Below, piece after piece: positions 63,082 through 64,000 of a stretch of DNA of 64,000 nt (within the stretch, counting starts at the first letter, position 1; each line of letters opens with the position of its first letter). The notes under the pieces were generated by a model. The model did not search any database. It worked only from the letters and a program-made list of their open reading frames with translations, and was not told the origin of the DNA. A program made the position numbers and the translations under genes. Source of the stretch: Bacteroidales bacterium UBA3754 (lineage in GTDB: Bacteria > Bacteroidota > Bacteroidia > Bacteroidales > UBA1715); NCBI GenBank assembly GCA_002371705.1, contig DFGI01000019.1:31800-95799 (forward strand), read 5' to 3'.

Positions 63082-63085
63082 GTGT

Positions 63086-63156
63086 CTTGTCATATAGTTT
63101 TTCCTGTAATTCTGCCAATATTTCAAAAAAAATGAGTTGGCACAAAATATGACAAG
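63086..63156. promoter_or_regulatory. Nested inverted repeats upstream of groES
   Basis: Outer arms CTTGTCATAT (63086-63095) and ATATGACAAG (63147-63156) enclose inner arms TGCCAA (63113-63118) and TTGGCA (63137-63142). No HrcA CIRCE element is present. A role in heat-shock control of groES is possible. Confidence 0.45.
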
Positions 63157-63200
63157 TCAACGACGAAAATTAAAATGTTTAATCTAAAAATTATATAATT

Positions 63201-63479
63201 ATGGCAGATTTCAAAGGTAAACCATTGGCAGGAAAGGTTCTTGTAAAACCAGACACAGCCGAGGAAAAAACAGTTTCGGGAATCATTCTTCCTGATTCAG
63301 CAAAGGAAAAACCACTTCAAGGCAAGGTGATCGCTATTGGTAAGGCTAAAAAAGACGAAGAAATGGAAGTTGCAGTGGGCGACATTGTTTTGTACGGAAA
63401 ATATGCGGGGACGGAACTTACGTTCAACGACGAGAAATATCTTCTTCTTTCACAATCAGACATTCTTTTAATATTGTAA
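63201..63479 (+). CDS. groES: Co-chaperonin GroES
   Basis: 92 residues with conserved KPLAGKVLVKPDTAEEKTVSGIILPDSAKEKPLQGKVIAIG, including the mobile loop, and YGKYAGTELTFNDEKYLLL. Forms the heptameric lid of GroEL. 21 nt upstream of groEL in the classic order. Confidence 0.97.
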   Translation: MADFKGKPLAGKVLVKPDTAEEKTVSGIILPDSAKEKPLQGKVIAIGKAKKDEEMEVAVGDIVLYGKYAGTELTFNDEKYLLLSQSDILLIL

Positions 63480-63500
63480 TCATTTAAAATTTAGATAATC

Positions 63501-64000
63501 ATGGCAAAAGAAATAAAATTCAACATTGACGCCCGCGACTCTTTGAAAAAGGGTGTTGACGCATTGGCAAACGCGGTAAAGGTAACGCTTGGTCCTAAAG
63601 GCCGCAACGTAGTTATTGAAAAGAAATTCGGCGCTCCGCAAATTACAAAGGACGGCGTGACCGTGGCTAAAGAAATTGAACTTCCTGATGCATTCGAAAA
63701 TATGGGTGCTCAAATGGTTAAGGAAGTTGCTTCTCGTACAAACGACAATGCTGGCGACGGTACGACAACTGCCACCGTTCTTGCTCAGGCAATTGTTGGT
63801 GTTGGTTTGAAAAACGTCGCTGCTGGCGCTAACCCAATGGATTTGAAACGTGGTATTGACAAAGCCGTTGCCGCTATCGTCTCAAATCTTAACGCTCAAG
63901 CTGAACAAGTGACAGTTGACGGTGAAAAAGTTGAACAAGTTGCACGTATTTCGGCAAACAACGACGAAGAAATCGGTAAATTGATTGCCGAAGCAATGAA
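63501..64000 (+). CDS. groEL: Chaperonin GroEL, N-terminal part (3' end outside window)
   Basis: First 166 codons: MAKEIKFNIDARDSLKKGVDALANAV, VTLGPKGRNVVIEK, the ATP-binding NDNAGDGTTTATVLAQAI and GANPMDLKRGIDKAV, all diagnostic of GroEL. The frame runs off the window end. Confidence 0.97.
   Translation, partial: MAKEIKFNIDARDSLKKGVDALANAVKVTLGPKGRNVVIEKKFGAPQITKDGVTVAKEIELPDAFENMGAQMVKEVASRTNDNAGDGTTTATVLAQAIVGVGLKNVAAGANPMDLKRGIDKAVAAIVSNLNAQAEQVTVDGEKVEQVARISANNDEEIGKLIAEAM

Noticed and set aside
63012..63200. CIRCE heat-shock operator upstream of groES
   Set aside because: No TTAGCACTC/GAGTGCTAA inverted repeat is present; the inverted repeats found have different sequence and spacing.

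Overview
This 64 kb window is almost certainly a chromosomal contig of a fibre-associated, probably uncultured member of the Bacteroidales (Bacteroidota). The main signs are several type IX secretion system (T9SS) C-terminal sorting tails, many promoters with the Bacteroidota -7 element TAnnTTTG, and family content typical of the phylum: DUF1573, DUF4175, DUF4292 with EnvC, an orphan sigma-54 activator followed by lptE-like, TPR and secG genes, and a PhoBR-like system next to a Na/Pi symporter. No rRNA, insertion sequence or CRISPR array was seen. There are two tRNA genes (Glu-CTC and Pro-TGG).

Layout. 1-2.8 kb: the 3' part of leuS and a tadA-like deaminase. 2.8-7.1 kb: an accessory patch with three toxin-antitoxin modules (VapD with a small partner, PIN/RelB, HigB/HigA), an HTH regulator divergent from a lipoprotein, and a cluster of REP-like palindromes. 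Short direct repeats lie at the borders of the toxin-antitoxin modules. 7.1-12.1 kb: OmpH-like chaperone, ubiX, a four-repeat T9SS surface protein, a U32 peptidase and tRNA-Glu. 12.1-12.7 kb: a repeat-rich non-coding stretch. 12.7-16.5 kb: Na/Pi symporter divergent from a PhoB/PhoR-like pair, with a Pho-box-like element between them. 16.6-26 kb: DUF1573 protein, SGNH esterase, Gfo/Idh/MocA oxidoreductase, tRNA-Pro, a very large NtrY-like kinase, the c-di-AMP synthase cdaA and rarA. 26-33 kb, minus strand: an envelope operon (TPR, DUF4292 lipoprotein, EnvC-like, DUF4175), then metY. 33-38 kb: two T9SS-secreted proteins, one a GH44 glucanase with a CBM6/35-like module. 38-43 kb: zeta-toxin-like kinase and small partner, three small genes, an ABC permease plus binding lipoprotein, and pyrF.

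43.0-59.5 kb is the most unusual part: a five-gene plus-strand cluster between pyrF and the sigma-54 activator, bounded by a perfect 25-bp direct repeat. It encodes two paralogous giant secreted proteins, two paralogous Asp-box (YCF48-like) beta-propeller proteins with T9SS tails, and a truncated duplicate. One giant ends in a dockerin-like EF-hand module; the other carries a cohesin-like domain and a T9SS tail. This suggests a surface complex held together by a cohesin-dockerin-type contact, which is inference from sequence alone. 59.5-64 kb returns to core genes: sigma-54 activator, lptE-like, TPR, secG, groES and the start of groEL.
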